Below are positions 33,291 through 41,753 of a DNA stretch of 64,000 nt, piece by piece. The DNA is taken from NCBI RefSeq assembly GCF_013362815.1, contig NZ_JABFVK010000046.1, forward strand, positions 57,599 to 121,598, read 5' to 3'. Each line of letters starts with the position of its first letter. The stretch's first letter is position 1. The notes beneath the pieces are model-generated. The model saw nothing but the letters and a program-made list of their open reading frames with translations, had not been told where the DNA came from and did not search any database. The position numbers were made by a program, and so were the translations under genes. Source of the DNA: Hamadaea sp. (GTDB lineage: Bacteria > Actinomycetota > Actinomycetes > Mycobacteriales > Micromonosporaceae).

Positions 33291-33875
33291 ATGGGCAAGA
33301 TCGTGATCACCACAAATCTCTCGCTCGACGGGGTCGTCGAAGATCCCGACGGGCGCGAGGACTTCCGGCTGGGCGGCTGGTTCGAGCGGATCGGCGGCCG
33401 GGACCTCGAAGCCTGGGCCAAGCTCGAGACCGAGGAGGCGCTCGGGGCGACCGCGCTGCTGCTCGGCCGGCGTAGCGACGCGTGGTTCGCCGAGCGGTGG
33501 ACCTCGCGGACCGGCCTGTGGGCGGACAAGTTGAACAGCATGCCGAAGTACGTCGTGTCGGCGACGCTCAACCAAGCGCAGTGGACCAACGCGACCGTGC
33601 TTCGGGGGGACACGGCCGAGGAAACGGTCGAACAAATCGCGAAGGTCAAGCGCCAGACGGATGGCGAGATCCTCGTCTACGCCAGTTACGAACTCGTGCG
33701 TACGCTCATCGAACACGACCTCGCCGACGAGCTGCGCCTCGTGGTCTTCCCCGTGCTGCTGGGAGCCGGCCGGCGCCTGTTCGGCGAGACGACGGAGGAG
33801 AAGCGCCTGCGGCTGATCAGCACGCAGGCGCTGGGCGACGGCCTGTCCTTCGTCACATACGAGGTGCTGCGGTAA
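33291..33875 (+). CDS. Dihydrofolate-reductase-fold (RibD C-terminal type) protein
   Basis: The 194 residues fit the bacterial DHFR/RibD-C family: IVITTNLSLDGVVEDPDG at the N-terminus, ALLLGRRSDAWFAERW, KYVVSATLNQAQW and the closing VVFPVLLGAGRRLFGE segment. Such proteins bind NADPH and reduce unknown substrates. They are often found beside ECF sigma factors of the upstream type. GGAGGGA lies 8 nt before the ATG. Its stop is followed by a hairpin and the convergent ABC permease. Confidence 0.86.
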   Translation: MGKIVITTNLSLDGVVEDPDGREDFRLGGWFERIGGRDLEAWAKLETEEALGATALLLGRRSDAWFAERWTSRTGLWADKLNSMPKYVVSATLNQAQWTNATVLRGDTAEETVEQIAKVKRQTDGEILVYASYELVRTLIEHDLADELRLVVFPVLLGAGRRLFGETTEEKRLRLISTQALGDGLSFVTYEVLR

Positions 33876-33882
33876 CAAGACG

Positions 33883-33917
33883 GGGGGACCACCGTCCACC
33901 TGCGATGGTGCTCCCCC
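33883..33917. terminator. Bidirectional hairpin between convergent genes
   Basis: GGGGGACCACC (33883-33893) pairs with GGTGCTCCCCC (33907-33917) with one mismatch and a 13-nt loop. It abuts the stop codon of the ABC permease. Confidence 0.6.
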
Positions 33918-35579
33918 TCAGGTGGTACGCAGGGCTGTTTCGGCCGGCGACCGGCGTCCCACGAGCAGGCTCAGGATCGTGACGAGCGCGATCGCCAGCA
34001 GGTCGACGCCACCGGCCAAGCCGAGCCGCGCCCACGGAATCGGCGCGTGGACGGCGTGCCACGGTCCCTTCGAGTGATACTCGACCCACGAGTAGGCCGG
34101 GTTGTTGCCGCCGTCGCGGTCGGCCTTCTTCTGCTGGGCGACCCCGGCCTCGGTGCAGGGCACGATGAGCTCGGAATTGCCGAGATCATGGCAGACGGTC
34201 TCGACGGCGGCCGGGGCGTGCTGGGGACCTGAAGCGAGGCTGGGCGAGGCGAATCCAGTGGCGAGTCCCAGGAGGACGCCCGGGACCGCCACGAGGAAGA
34301 CGCCGATCATCCGGGCGTTCACCAGTACGCGAGTCGACGTGCCCGCCGCGAGCAGGGCCGCCTCGGTCCGGCGGCGGGTCATCGCCGCGTCGACCAGGGC
34401 GATGAGCAGCCCGACAGCGGCGAAGCCGATGAAGATCACCGACAGTGCGGACAGCATGTTCATGACGAGCTCGTAGAGTTCCCGGTCGCCGATGGTCTGC
34501 CCGTAAAGGGCCTGGACCTCGAGGTCGAAGTCCATCTGCGTACGGATGCCGATGAGCGCCCCGAACACGACGGCGCACACGAGCAACGCCGAGACCGCTC
34601 GGCTTCCGGCGTACGGGTCGGCGAGAACCCGGCGAGCGGCGATGAGCGGGGCCGGGCGGTGTGCGTACCGTAAAGTGATCTTTGCCCCGAGATAAGCGAC
34701 CGTCGCCGCGCTGAGCGGGACCCCAACGCAGATCACGGCGATGCCCACCACGAGCAGGACGTAGGGCGCGATCAGCCGGTCACCGGATTGACCCGCGCGG
34801 TCGAGTGCGTCGATCCAGGCGCGGCAGGCCGACATGTCGGCGAGGCCGGCGGCGACCAGCCAGACCGGCCAGATCCGCGGACGTTCTCGGCGGGCGCGAC
34901 GTGACGCCTCGACCGGCGACTTGATGAGCCGGCGCAGCCCGGCCATCGAGATCAGCCCGGCTACCAGCGGCAACACGACGATCACCACCACCCAGCTCCA
35001 CCAGGCGGGCCAGGTGTCGGTCGGCAACGGCAGCAGCAGGCCGGTGTAGGGATGCGTCTCGGGACCGCCGTCGGCCTGCGCCGCGGTGATCCGGACGCCG
35101 TCCATCGTCGGGTGATGAAGCAGCCATTTGACGAGCGGGTAGGTCGCGGCGGCGAGCACCCCGCCGATCGCGACCGTGAACGCCTGCGACGCCGCGGCGA
35201 TCGTCCGCGCTTGCCTCGGGGTGGCACCGGCCAGCCGCAACGTGGCCAGCCGATGGTCGCGAGCCGGACCGCCGAGCCGCGCCGCCTGGGCAAGCAGCAC
35301 CAGCGCGGGGATGATCGTGGCCGCCACCATGGCGATGAGGCCGGGCCGCAGGCCGGACTCGTTGAGCAGTGTCGAGGTGTACCGCCAGCTGTACGGATCC
35401 AAGCTCCAGCCGCCGTCGGGCAGGGTGATGCGCCGTTCGGTCGGGGCCATGTTCAGCACGGTGCCGATCGCCAGCACGGACAGCCCGGCCAGTAACGCGC
35501 CCACGATCGTGATCGCGATCCGCACCCGGTCCGTCAACGATCCCGGGTACGCCAGCCGCACGAGCGTCGTGAACCTCAC
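33918..35579 (-). CDS. ABC transporter permease, FtsX type
   Basis: The 553-residue membrane protein has about ten hydrophobic helices in two FtsX-like halves: an early GLIAMVAATIIPALVLLAQA block with ATLRLAGATPRQARTI, and a later block with EAALLAAGTSTRVLVNARM. The (L)RLAGA and LLAAGTS motifs contact the ATPase. It should act with the ATPase at 35576, possibly in drug or peptide export. The GTG start overlaps the ATPase stop as GTGA. A cysteine-containing extracytoplasmic loop lies near residues 455-520. Confidence 0.86.
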   Translation of the reverse strand: MRFTTLVRLAYPGSLTDRVRIAITIVGALLAGLSVLAIGTVLNMAPTERRITLPDGGWSLDPYSWRYTSTLLNESGLRPGLIAMVAATIIPALVLLAQAARLGGPARDHRLATLRLAGATPRQARTIAAASQAFTVAIGGVLAAATYPLVKWLLHHPTMDGVRITAAQADGGPETHPYTGLLLPLPTDTWPAWWSWVVVIVVLPLVAGLISMAGLRRLIKSPVEASRRARRERPRIWPVWLVAAGLADMSACRAWIDALDRAGQSGDRLIAPYVLLVVGIAVICVGVPLSAATVAYLGAKITLRYAHRPAPLIAARRVLADPYAGSRAVSALLVCAVVFGALIGIRTQMDFDLEVQALYGQTIGDRELYELVMNMLSALSVIFIGFAAVGLLIALVDAAMTRRRTEAALLAAGTSTRVLVNARMIGVFLVAVPGVLLGLATGFASPSLASGPQHAPAAVETVCHDLGNSELIVPCTEAGVAQQKKADRDGGNNPAYSWVEYHSKGPWHAVHAPIPWARLGLAGGVDLLAIALVTILSLLVGRRSPAETALRTT

Positions 35580-36247
35580 GCGGTCACCCCCGACAGCACG
35601 CGGCCGTCGCGGAGGTGAACCTCGCGGTCGGCGTACGCCGCGACGGTGGCGTCGTGCGTGATCAGCAGGACGGCGGTGGCGTTGTCCTTGGCCGCCGACA
35701 CGAGCGCGGCCAGCACCGACTCCCCCGCGACCGAGTCGAGCGAACCGGTCGGCTCGTCGGCGAACAACAGCCGGGGCCCGGTGACCAGCGCCCGGGCCAG
35801 CGCCACCCGCTGCTGCTGACCGCCGGACAGCTCACCGGGCCGCTTGGCCGCCTCCCCCGCGACGCCGAACCGGTCGAGCCACTGCTCGGCGGATCGCGCG
35901 GCCGAGCCCCGGGTCGCCCCGCCGAGCAGCAACGGCAACGCGACGTTCTCGACGGCCGTCAGCTCCGGCACGAGCTGCCCGTGCTGGAGCAGCACCCCGA
36001 TCTCCGTACGCCGCAGGACCGCCCGGGCCGCCTCACCCCGGTCGTCGAGCCGCGCACCGGCGAACCAGACCTCGCCGGAATCGGGGGTGACGATGCCGGA
36101 CAGGCACAGCAACAGCGTCGACTTGCCCGAACCGGACGGCCCGGTCACCGCGAGGATCTCCCCCGCGGCCACCTCGACGTCGGCTTCGGCGAGCGCGGCG
36201 GTGCGCCCGTACTGTTTGGTGACGGCACGGCCGGTCAGCAAGGTCAT
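35576..36247 (-). CDS. ABC transporter ATPase (LolD/MacB type)
   Basis: The 223-residue ATPase has Walker A GPSGSGKST near 35, a Q loop at GVLLQHGQLVPELTA, the LSGGQQQRVALARAL signature, Walker B RLLFADEPTGSLD, and the H loop VLLITHDA. It energises the FtsX-type permease encoded just downstream. Its ATG overlaps the PadR stop (ATGA) and its stop overlaps the permease start (GTGA), so the three genes form one tight operon. Confidence 0.94.
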   Translation of the reverse strand: MTLLTGRAVTKQYGRTAALAEADVEVAAGEILAVTGPSGSGKSTLLLCLSGIVTPDSGEVWFAGARLDDRGEAARAVLRRTEIGVLLQHGQLVPELTAVENVALPLLLGGATRGSAARSAEQWLDRFGVAGEAAKRPGELSGGQQQRVALARALVTGPRLLFADEPTGSLDSVAGESVLAALVSAAKDNATAVLLITHDATVAAYADREVHLRDGRVLSGVTA

Positions 36248-36777
36248 GGCCGGATCTCCTTCTCGAGCGCGTCGACGCGGGCGGCGGTCTGCTGCATCCA
36301 GCGCAGGTCCGCGTCGAGGTGGGTGATCGTGTAGTCGGCCGCGGCGGCCTCGCTCACGCTGGTCGCCGTCTGGCGTACCTGGATGAGCTCGCGCATCCGG
36401 GCCATGTGCGCGGCCCGTTGCTGCACCAGGTAGCGCGTCGCGGTGTCCCGGTCCGCGGCCAGCAGCGCGACCACGACCTTCTCCAGCAACGCTCCCCCCA
36501 GGTGCGGGGCAGGCGTCTCGACCGCGTCGAGCCATTCCGCCAATGTGGTACGCCCAGAGTGGGTGAGCTGGTAGCTGACCCGTTCCGGTCCGGCTACCCG
36601 ATCGGACCCGGCCGGTTCGATGAGCCCGTCCCGTTCGAGGCGCCCGATCGTCGCGTACACCTGCCCGAACGCGAGCGGCTTCGCCGACGGCAACGCGTCG
36701 TCGTGGGCTCGCTTCAGCTCGTAGCCGTGCTGAGGGCCCCGGGCGAGCAGCCCGAGCAGGAGGTGGCGGGTGGACAC
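36244..36777 (-). CDS. PadR-family regulator
   Basis: The 177-residue protein starts with the PadR winged helix (TRHLLLGLLARGPQHGYELK, FGQVYATIGRLERDGLIEPA) and ends with a helical dimerisation domain. It is the first gene of an operon with the ABC ATPase and permease, the usual setting for PadR repressors of drug exporters. The GTG at 36777 is chosen because a complete promoter ends 6 nt upstream. The GTG at 36792 would lie inside that promoter. Confidence 0.88.
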   Translation of the reverse strand: MSTRHLLLGLLARGPQHGYELKRAHDDALPSAKPLAFGQVYATIGRLERDGLIEPAGSDRVAGPERVSYQLTHSGRTTLAEWLDAVETPAPHLGGALLEKVVVALLAADRDTATRYLVQQRAAHMARMRELIQVRQTATSVSEAAAADYTITHLDADLRWMQQTAARVDALEKEIRP

Positions 36778-36783
36778 GCGCCC

Positions 36784-36812
36784 ACTATTCACTCATTGAA
36801 TAGGGCCGTCAA
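36784..36812 (-). promoter_or_regulatory. PadR promoter with embedded operator
   Basis: On the minus strand TTGACG (36807-36812) and AATAGT (36784-36789) are 17 bp apart, and the -10 box ends 6 nt before the GTG at 36777. A palindrome, TATTCA-n5-TGAATA (36786-36802), lies in the spacer and overlaps the -10 box. PadR bound there would block its own operon. Confidence 0.7.
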
Positions 36813-36837
36813 GAGGGCTTTTCCGGCGCGACCGCCG

Positions 36838-37605
36838 AACGCCCTGCCGCGCTGCAACCTCGCCATCTCCTACGAACGGCAGGGCCGCTACGACGAGGCG
36901 CTCGCCGAGCTGCACCGCGCGCTGGCGGAGGTACGCGCGCTGCCACATCCACGGTTCGAGGCGTTCCTGCTCAGCAGCGGGCTGGCCAACGTCTACTTCC
37001 GTTCGGGCCGCCCCCGGCTGGCCGTGGACTGCCTCGAGCAGGCGATGGTCATCTATGCCGAGTCCGACGATCCGTTGGACCAGGCTCGGCTCGCACTCGC
37101 CCTTTCCTGGGCGTACGACGAGCTGGCCGAGCCGGCTCCGGCGCTGCGCAATGCCCGCCGAGCGCTCGAACTGGCGGAGGAGATCGGCGAACGCCGAGTC
37201 GCCGCCCAGGCCACCGCCGCGATCGCGGCCGGGCTCCGGCTCACCGGCGATCTCGCGGGTTCCCTCGACGCCCGGCTGCACGCCGGAAACATGCTGCGGG
37301 CCCTCGGGATGGGTGCGGCCGACCTGGAGAACGACCTGGCCCTCGCGGCGCTGCACGAGCAAGCCGGGCGTCTCGGTGTCGCCACCGACCTGTACGCCGC
37401 GGCAGCGACCCGCGCAGCGACGATGGCCGCCCGCCACCAGCAGGCCAAGGCACTGGCCGGGGCCGGGCGCACGCGGCGTACCACTGATCCCGACACGGCC
37501 GAGCGCTTCCTGCTGGCTGCGGCCGACCTCCTGGACCAGGTCGCCCCGCACGAGGCCGCCGAAATCCGGTCGACGCTGCAACCGTTCGGCCACGCGGTCC
37601 CTTGA
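36838..37605 (+). pseudogene. 5'-truncated TPR end of an AfsR/SARP-like regulator
   Basis: From the AAC at 36838 a coding-like frame of about 255 codons encodes consecutive TPR helices (CNLAISYERQGRYDEALAEL, ARLALALSWAYDELAEPAPA, LLAAADLLDQVAPHEAAEI), like the C-termini of the SARP genes here. There is no usable ATG or GTG near its beginning. The winged helix, BTAD and ATPase parts are missing. The break lies only about 25 bp from the PadR -35 box, so the locus was probably cut when the ABC cassette or a deletion joined here. Confidence 0.65.
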
Positions 37606-37616
37606 CCTGACAGGCC

Positions 37617-38117
37617 CTAGGCCGCTAGATCGATCCGCCAGTCGTTGCTGCGCATGGGCCGCCCCGGCGGGAACTCGAAGTCGACCGGCCCGACCAGCTC
37701 GAACCCGGCCTTGCGGCAGATCGCATTGGACGGCGGGTTGTCCACGCCCGGGTACGCGTGCAGCCACCGATGCCGGCCGTCACGCCGAGCCTCGGCGATG
37801 ATCGCCCGCGCCGCCGCCGTCGCGACGCCCCGACCCTGGAACTCCGGGAAGACGTGCCAGCCGGACTCGTAGACCGTCTCGCCGTCCCATTCTCGATCCC
37901 AATAGCCGATGCTGCCCGCGACTTCGCCGCCCGGCACCAGCTCGACCCGGAACATCTGACCGTTGTCCAGCTTCAGATAGCGCTGGTGGCGGGCGAGCAC
38001 CTGCTCCTCGGTCTCCGGCCCACCGAGGTGTTCCTTCATCTCCGGGGTGTTGGCCCGCCGCAGGATCGCCAGATCCGCCTCCGACCAGGGCACCAGCCGC
38101 ACTTCCACGTCACTCAT
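37617..38117 (-). CDS. GNAT-family N-acetyltransferase
   Basis: The 166-residue protein is a GNAT enzyme with EVRLVPWSEADLAILRRANT at the start, a VYESGWHVFPEFQGRGVATA motif A, and a NPPSNAICRKAGFELVG motif B. The end (FPPGRPMRSNDW) is typical of small actinobacterial GNAT proteins acting on unknown amines. The ATG at 38117 is chosen because the fold starts there and AGGGTG lies upstream. A reading from 38285 would add 56 residues of unlikely composition. Confidence 0.85.
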   Translation of the reverse strand: MSDVEVRLVPWSEADLAILRRANTPEMKEHLGGPETEEQVLARHQRYLKLDNGQMFRVELVPGGEVAGSIGYWDREWDGETVYESGWHVFPEFQGRGVATAAARAIIAEARRDGRHRWLHAYPGVDNPPSNAICRKAGFELVGPVDFEFPPGRPMRSNDWRIDLAA

Positions 38118-38564
38118 GAAGATCACCCTGCCACCCTGATCCGACAGTTCCCCACCTTGTTCGCCATGATCAGCGGGAGATTCGCGGTGCCATAACCCCA
38201 CATTTTCTCCGTTGATCTCCGCCAAGAACGGAAGCTGACGATCATCTGCGCGCGATCCGCCAAACTGTCGGGAACCGACGATCATGGCCTCTCGCGCTTT
38301 GCCAACAGGCTCTCAGCTCATGAACGAGTACCCGTGGACAGCGATCGGCGGGCCGTTTCGAAGATCGAGTTCCGGTGGTGTGCGCGATCGGACCCGCTGG
38401 CGCATATGACGGGAACTTGATCTGGGTTTCGGACCGAAAGTCGCAGATGCAGGGCACTCGATCGAGGCCTGCGGCGGAGTCTGTCGTGGAACGTCATTGA
38501 TAGACACGTTATGATCAAGCCCACCGAGCCCTCTGCGCTACCCAGCCTGTCGAGGAAGCAAGCG
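38118..38564. other. 447-bp gap without a recognisable gene
   Basis: No frame here has convincing coding character or a domain. The short minus-strand frames near 38242-38524 are rich in Arg and Ser and have no ribosome binding site. GATCATG and ACGATCAT words recur several times, without clear spacing. The only structure I can support is the globin promoter at 38487-38515. Confidence 0.5.
38487..38515 (+). promoter_or_regulatory. Promoter of the globin gene
   Basis: TGGAAC (38487-38492) and TATGAT (38510-38515) are 17 bp apart. Transcription would start near 38522 and leave a leader of about 43 nt with a GAGGAAG ribosome binding site. Confidence 0.5.
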
Positions 38565-39014
38565 ATGACTTCGCTGTACGAGTTCGCCGGCGGCGATGAG
38601 GCCCTGCATCGCCTGGAAGAGTTGTTCTACGCCAAGGCGCTCGCCGATCCGGTCCTTCGAACCGTGTTTCATACCCGGCAGCCGACCCACGTGGAACACC
38701 TGACCTGGTTCACGGCGGAGTCGTTCGGCGGCCCCGACCGATTCACCGCCAGGCTGGGATTCTCGTACCTCATCGACGTCCACCGCCACCTGAAGATCAC
38801 CGACGAGCAGCGGGACCGGTTCGTCGCCCTCTACCTGGAATCGTTGGATGAGGCCGACCTGCCGGATGACGAAGACTTCCGCGCAGCAGTGCGGGAGCAC
38901 ATCGAGTTCGGTGCTCGCGTCGCCCAGCAGAACTCGCGGGCCGAGACAGACGACCAGCTGCACCCGATCCGCGAGGTGCCCGCCTGGACGTGGCGGCGGC
39001 AGTCCGAAGAGTGA
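38565..39014 (+). CDS. Truncated haemoglobin (group II-like)
   Basis: The 149-residue protein has the 2/2 globin pattern: TSLYEFAGGDEALHRLEELF, ADPVLRTVF, then WFTAESFGGPDRFTARLG and YLIDVHRHLKITDEQRDRF. His73 fits the proximal haem ligand by its place five residues before the Ile. Group II globins bind O2 or NO and can take part in NO or peroxide detoxification in the cytoplasm. GAGGAAG is 6 nt before the ATG at 38565. An ATG at 38511 lies inside the -10 box and is rejected. Confidence 0.86.
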   Translation: MTSLYEFAGGDEALHRLEELFYAKALADPVLRTVFHTRQPTHVEHLTWFTAESFGGPDRFTARLGFSYLIDVHRHLKITDEQRDRFVALYLESLDEADLPDDEDFRAAVREHIEFGARVAQQNSRAETDDQLHPIREVPAWTWRRQSEE

Positions 39015-39026
39015 CGACACCTTGGC

Positions 39027-41711
39027 TCAGGCGGATGGGATCGCTCGGGCCAGCTCGGCCCGGCGGCGGATGCCCAGTTTCCGGTACGCCCGGGCGAGGT
39101 TCGCCTCGACCGTCTTCGGGCTGATGAACAGCTCGTCGGCGATCTGCTGATTCGTCTGGCCCGACGCCGCCAGGCGAGCGACCCGCAGTTCGGTCGGGGT
39201 GAGCTCGTCCGCCGCAGCCGCTCGGCCACCCGTACGCGCCAGGTCGGCTTCGGCCTTCAGCGCGAAGGCGGCTGCGCCGAGGGCGGTGAACTCGGCGTAC
39301 GCCGTCTGCAGCGCGCTGCGGGATTCCCGTTTGCGCCGGGCGCGACGATGCACGACACCCGCCACGAGCAGGCATCGGGCCCGGTCGAGCGGGACGACGT
39401 CGGGTGGGGTGGCGTCGCGTACGCCGATCAGATTCGCCAGCTCGACGTCGGCTGCTTCGCCGACGGCTGCGGCGAGGAGAACCCTGCTTCGAGCGAGTCC
39501 GAGTGTCGTCCATGGACGGCTGAGGCGGGCGTGCCGTTGCTCGAGTCGGGTCAATGCCTTGCGCGCGGCGTCGAGGTCGCCCGCCCCCACGCACGCCTCG
39601 ATCCAGTCGGGTTCGAATCGCAGTGCGATCGGTTCGACGACTCCGGTCGCGTCGAGCAGATGCGCCAGCTCCGCGTACGCGTCCGCAGCGTCCCGCATCC
39701 GCCCGTCCGACAGCGCGACGAACCCCGCGAGCTGCAGATGGATTCGGCGAGCCCACACGTCGTCGTGCCGTAACCCGGCGGAGGCAACCTCGCCGGCCCG
39801 GTCCAGCCGACCCCGGTACGCGTCCAGCGTCGCGGCCAGCCAGGTCTCGCCGATGAGCCCCGTACCCAGTTGCCGGCCGAGGTCGAGGGCGGCGGTGATG
39901 CTCTCCTCCGCGTCGGTGAACCGGCCGGCGAGCAGCTCGGTCTCACCGAGATGGGTCAGAATCTCGTGCTGCGATGCCTCGTCGCCTGCTGCCGTGGCGT
40001 ACCGGAGCATGTCCTGCAAGCGCGTGCGGGCTCGGCCGTGATCGTCGACCGCCTTCCACCAGATCGCCGGGACGGTGCCGCCGAGCCAGGTGGGCCGGCC
40101 GTCTTCGAGGTCGAGCGCGCGCTCCACCAGTTCCGTCCGCGCTGTCAGGCCGGCGCGTACCTCGTGGAAGAACAGGTTCAGGATTGTTCCGGCCAGCAGC
40201 GGACGGTCGTCGGCGCTGCCGTCGAGCAAGGCGATCGCGATCTCGGCGTGCTCACGGGCGGGCGCGGGCGAGTCCTGGAACAGGCAGATGTGCGCGTGGA
40301 TCCGCCCGGCAAGGTGCGTGCCTGGTGCCGCGGTGGCCAGCGCCCGTTCGGCGTACGCCATCGCGGTGGCGAGGTCGTCCGCGGCCCACGCGACGCTCGC
40401 CCGCAGCAACAGCGCCTCCGCCAGCTGGTCGCCGGTGAGCCGCGCGATCGCAGCCTCCGCGGCAGTGGCGGCCGCCGCGTAGTCCCCGCTGTCGAACCGG
40501 CATCGGATCGCCGCCAGGACCCGCCGCCCGGCCACGTCCGCATCGGCCTCCGGAGTGAGGTCGGCCGCCCGGTCGTAGAGGTCGGCCGCCGTTGCCGGGG
40601 CACCCCGCGATCGCTGCCGGGCCGCCGCCGACTCCAGATCCGCGGCCACCGTCGCGTCCGGCACGACGGCGGACCGGGCCAGCTGACGCGCCCGCTCGTC
40701 GGGATCGGCTACGGTCGCGGCAAGCAAACCATGAGAACGCAGTCGTACGCCTTCAGGCGTGGCCGCTCGCACCGCCGAGGCGTACACCGGATGAGCGAAG
40801 TGGACGCCGCGGGTGTCCACAGTGAGCAGTCCGACCTCCTCCGCGGCGTCGAGCGCCGTCGCCGGTACGCCCGCCGCCGCCAAGTCCCGCAAGGTCGGCG
40901 CAGCGAGCAAAGCCGCGAGGCGTACCGCTTCTCGCGTCTCGGTGGGCAGGTCGCGCAACGTCGCCGCCACGAGATCGTGCATCGACGCCGCGACGGGCAG
41001 ATCGTCGCCCGGCCGGGGCAACTCCGTCAATCGGAGGACGGCTCGCGCCAATTCGATCGCCAGCAACGGATTCCCGGCGGCGTCGCGGGCGATCCTGGCC
41101 AACAACGGGCGGCCGAACGAGCGCCTCAGGTGTGCGTACAAGATGTGGTGCAAGGGGCCGACGCCGAGCGGATCGAGCCCGATCAGGGTGACCGGCGACG
41201 GTCGTTCCTCGAGCCCGAGTGCGGTGGCCTCGGCGCGGGAGCTGATCAGCAGGCTGGGGCCGGGAGCCAGCCGGCGCACCGCGTAGCGCACGGCGCGCTC
41301 GCTGGGCGGATCGAGCCACGGCGCGTCGTCGATCGCGAGGAGCGCCGGCCGACCGGCGGAGGCGAGCAGTGAGCGAGTCGCGGCGCCGATCGCGCGTTCG
41401 TCCACCGGCTCGGCGGGAGCCGCGGACAGCAGCACCGCCTCGGCGGCGATCCGTTGCGGCGGCGGCAATGCGGCGACGTGCCCGGCGAGCGGTGTGAGCA
41501 GATCCGCGAGCGCCGCGAACGGCAAGCCAGCCTCGTTCTCCGTCGGCGCGCAGGCGAGGACGAGCCAGCCCTCCTCGCGTGCGCGGTCGACGAGCGCGCG
41601 CCACACCGCCGTCTTGCCGATCCCGGCCGGTCCGTGCAGCTGGACCGCGCCGCCCTCGGTCAGGGCGCGCCACGCTTGGCCCAGTACGCCGTCCCGACCG
41701 ACCGGTTCCAT
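39027..41711 (-). CDS. LAL-type LuxR regulator with AAA ATPase domain
   Basis: The 894-residue regulator begins with Walker A GPAGIGKT (27-34) and has Walker B ALLAIDDAPWLD near 128. A long helical TPR-like region fills about 330-820, and a C-terminal LuxR HTH (LTPTELRVARLAASGQTNQQ, FISPKTVEANLARAY) spans about 838-892. It is the MalT/LAL architecture: ATP and an inducer drive oligomerisation and activation. The inducer is unknown. A CATGAT box 7 nt before the ATG at 41711 supports a leaderless start. Confidence 0.92.
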   Translation of the reverse strand: MEPVGRDGVLGQAWRALTEGGAVQLHGPAGIGKTAVWRALVDRAREEGWLVLACAPTENEAGLPFAALADLLTPLAGHVAALPPPQRIAAEAVLLSAAPAEPVDERAIGAATRSLLASAGRPALLAIDDAPWLDPPSERAVRYAVRRLAPGPSLLISSRAEATALGLEERPSPVTLIGLDPLGVGPLHHILYAHLRRSFGRPLLARIARDAAGNPLLAIELARAVLRLTELPRPGDDLPVAASMHDLVAATLRDLPTETREAVRLAALLAAPTLRDLAAAGVPATALDAAEEVGLLTVDTRGVHFAHPVYASAVRAATPEGVRLRSHGLLAATVADPDERARQLARSAVVPDATVAADLESAAARQRSRGAPATAADLYDRAADLTPEADADVAGRRVLAAIRCRFDSGDYAAAATAAEAAIARLTGDQLAEALLLRASVAWAADDLATAMAYAERALATAAPGTHLAGRIHAHICLFQDSPAPAREHAEIAIALLDGSADDRPLLAGTILNLFFHEVRAGLTARTELVERALDLEDGRPTWLGGTVPAIWWKAVDDHGRARTRLQDMLRYATAAGDEASQHEILTHLGETELLAGRFTDAEESITAALDLGRQLGTGLIGETWLAATLDAYRGRLDRAGEVASAGLRHDDVWARRIHLQLAGFVALSDGRMRDAADAYAELAHLLDATGVVEPIALRFEPDWIEACVGAGDLDAARKALTRLEQRHARLSRPWTTLGLARSRVLLAAAVGEAADVELANLIGVRDATPPDVVPLDRARCLLVAGVVHRRARRKRESRSALQTAYAEFTALGAAAFALKAEADLARTGGRAAAADELTPTELRVARLAASGQTNQQIADELFISPKTVEANLARAYRKLGIRRRAELARAIPSA

Positions 41712-41718
41712 GCGAGGG

Positions 41719-41724
41719 ATCATG
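41719..41724 (-). promoter_or_regulatory. -10 box of a leaderless promoter
   Basis: On the minus strand CATGAT ends 7 nt before the ATG at 41711. It gives the LAL gene its own start inside an otherwise co-directional gene row. Confidence 0.4.
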
Positions 41725-41753
41725 GCATGGCTGTGCCACCGGACACGACGGGC

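Noticed and set aside
38242..38524. Small minus-strand frames in the gap before the globin gene
   Set aside because: They have no ribosome binding site or protein-like composition, and overlapping frames compete equally.
39609..39620. GGTTCGAATC word resembling a tRNA T-loop
   Set aside because: It lies inside the LAL coding sequence and has no matching acceptor, D or anticodon stems. I found no tRNA in the window.
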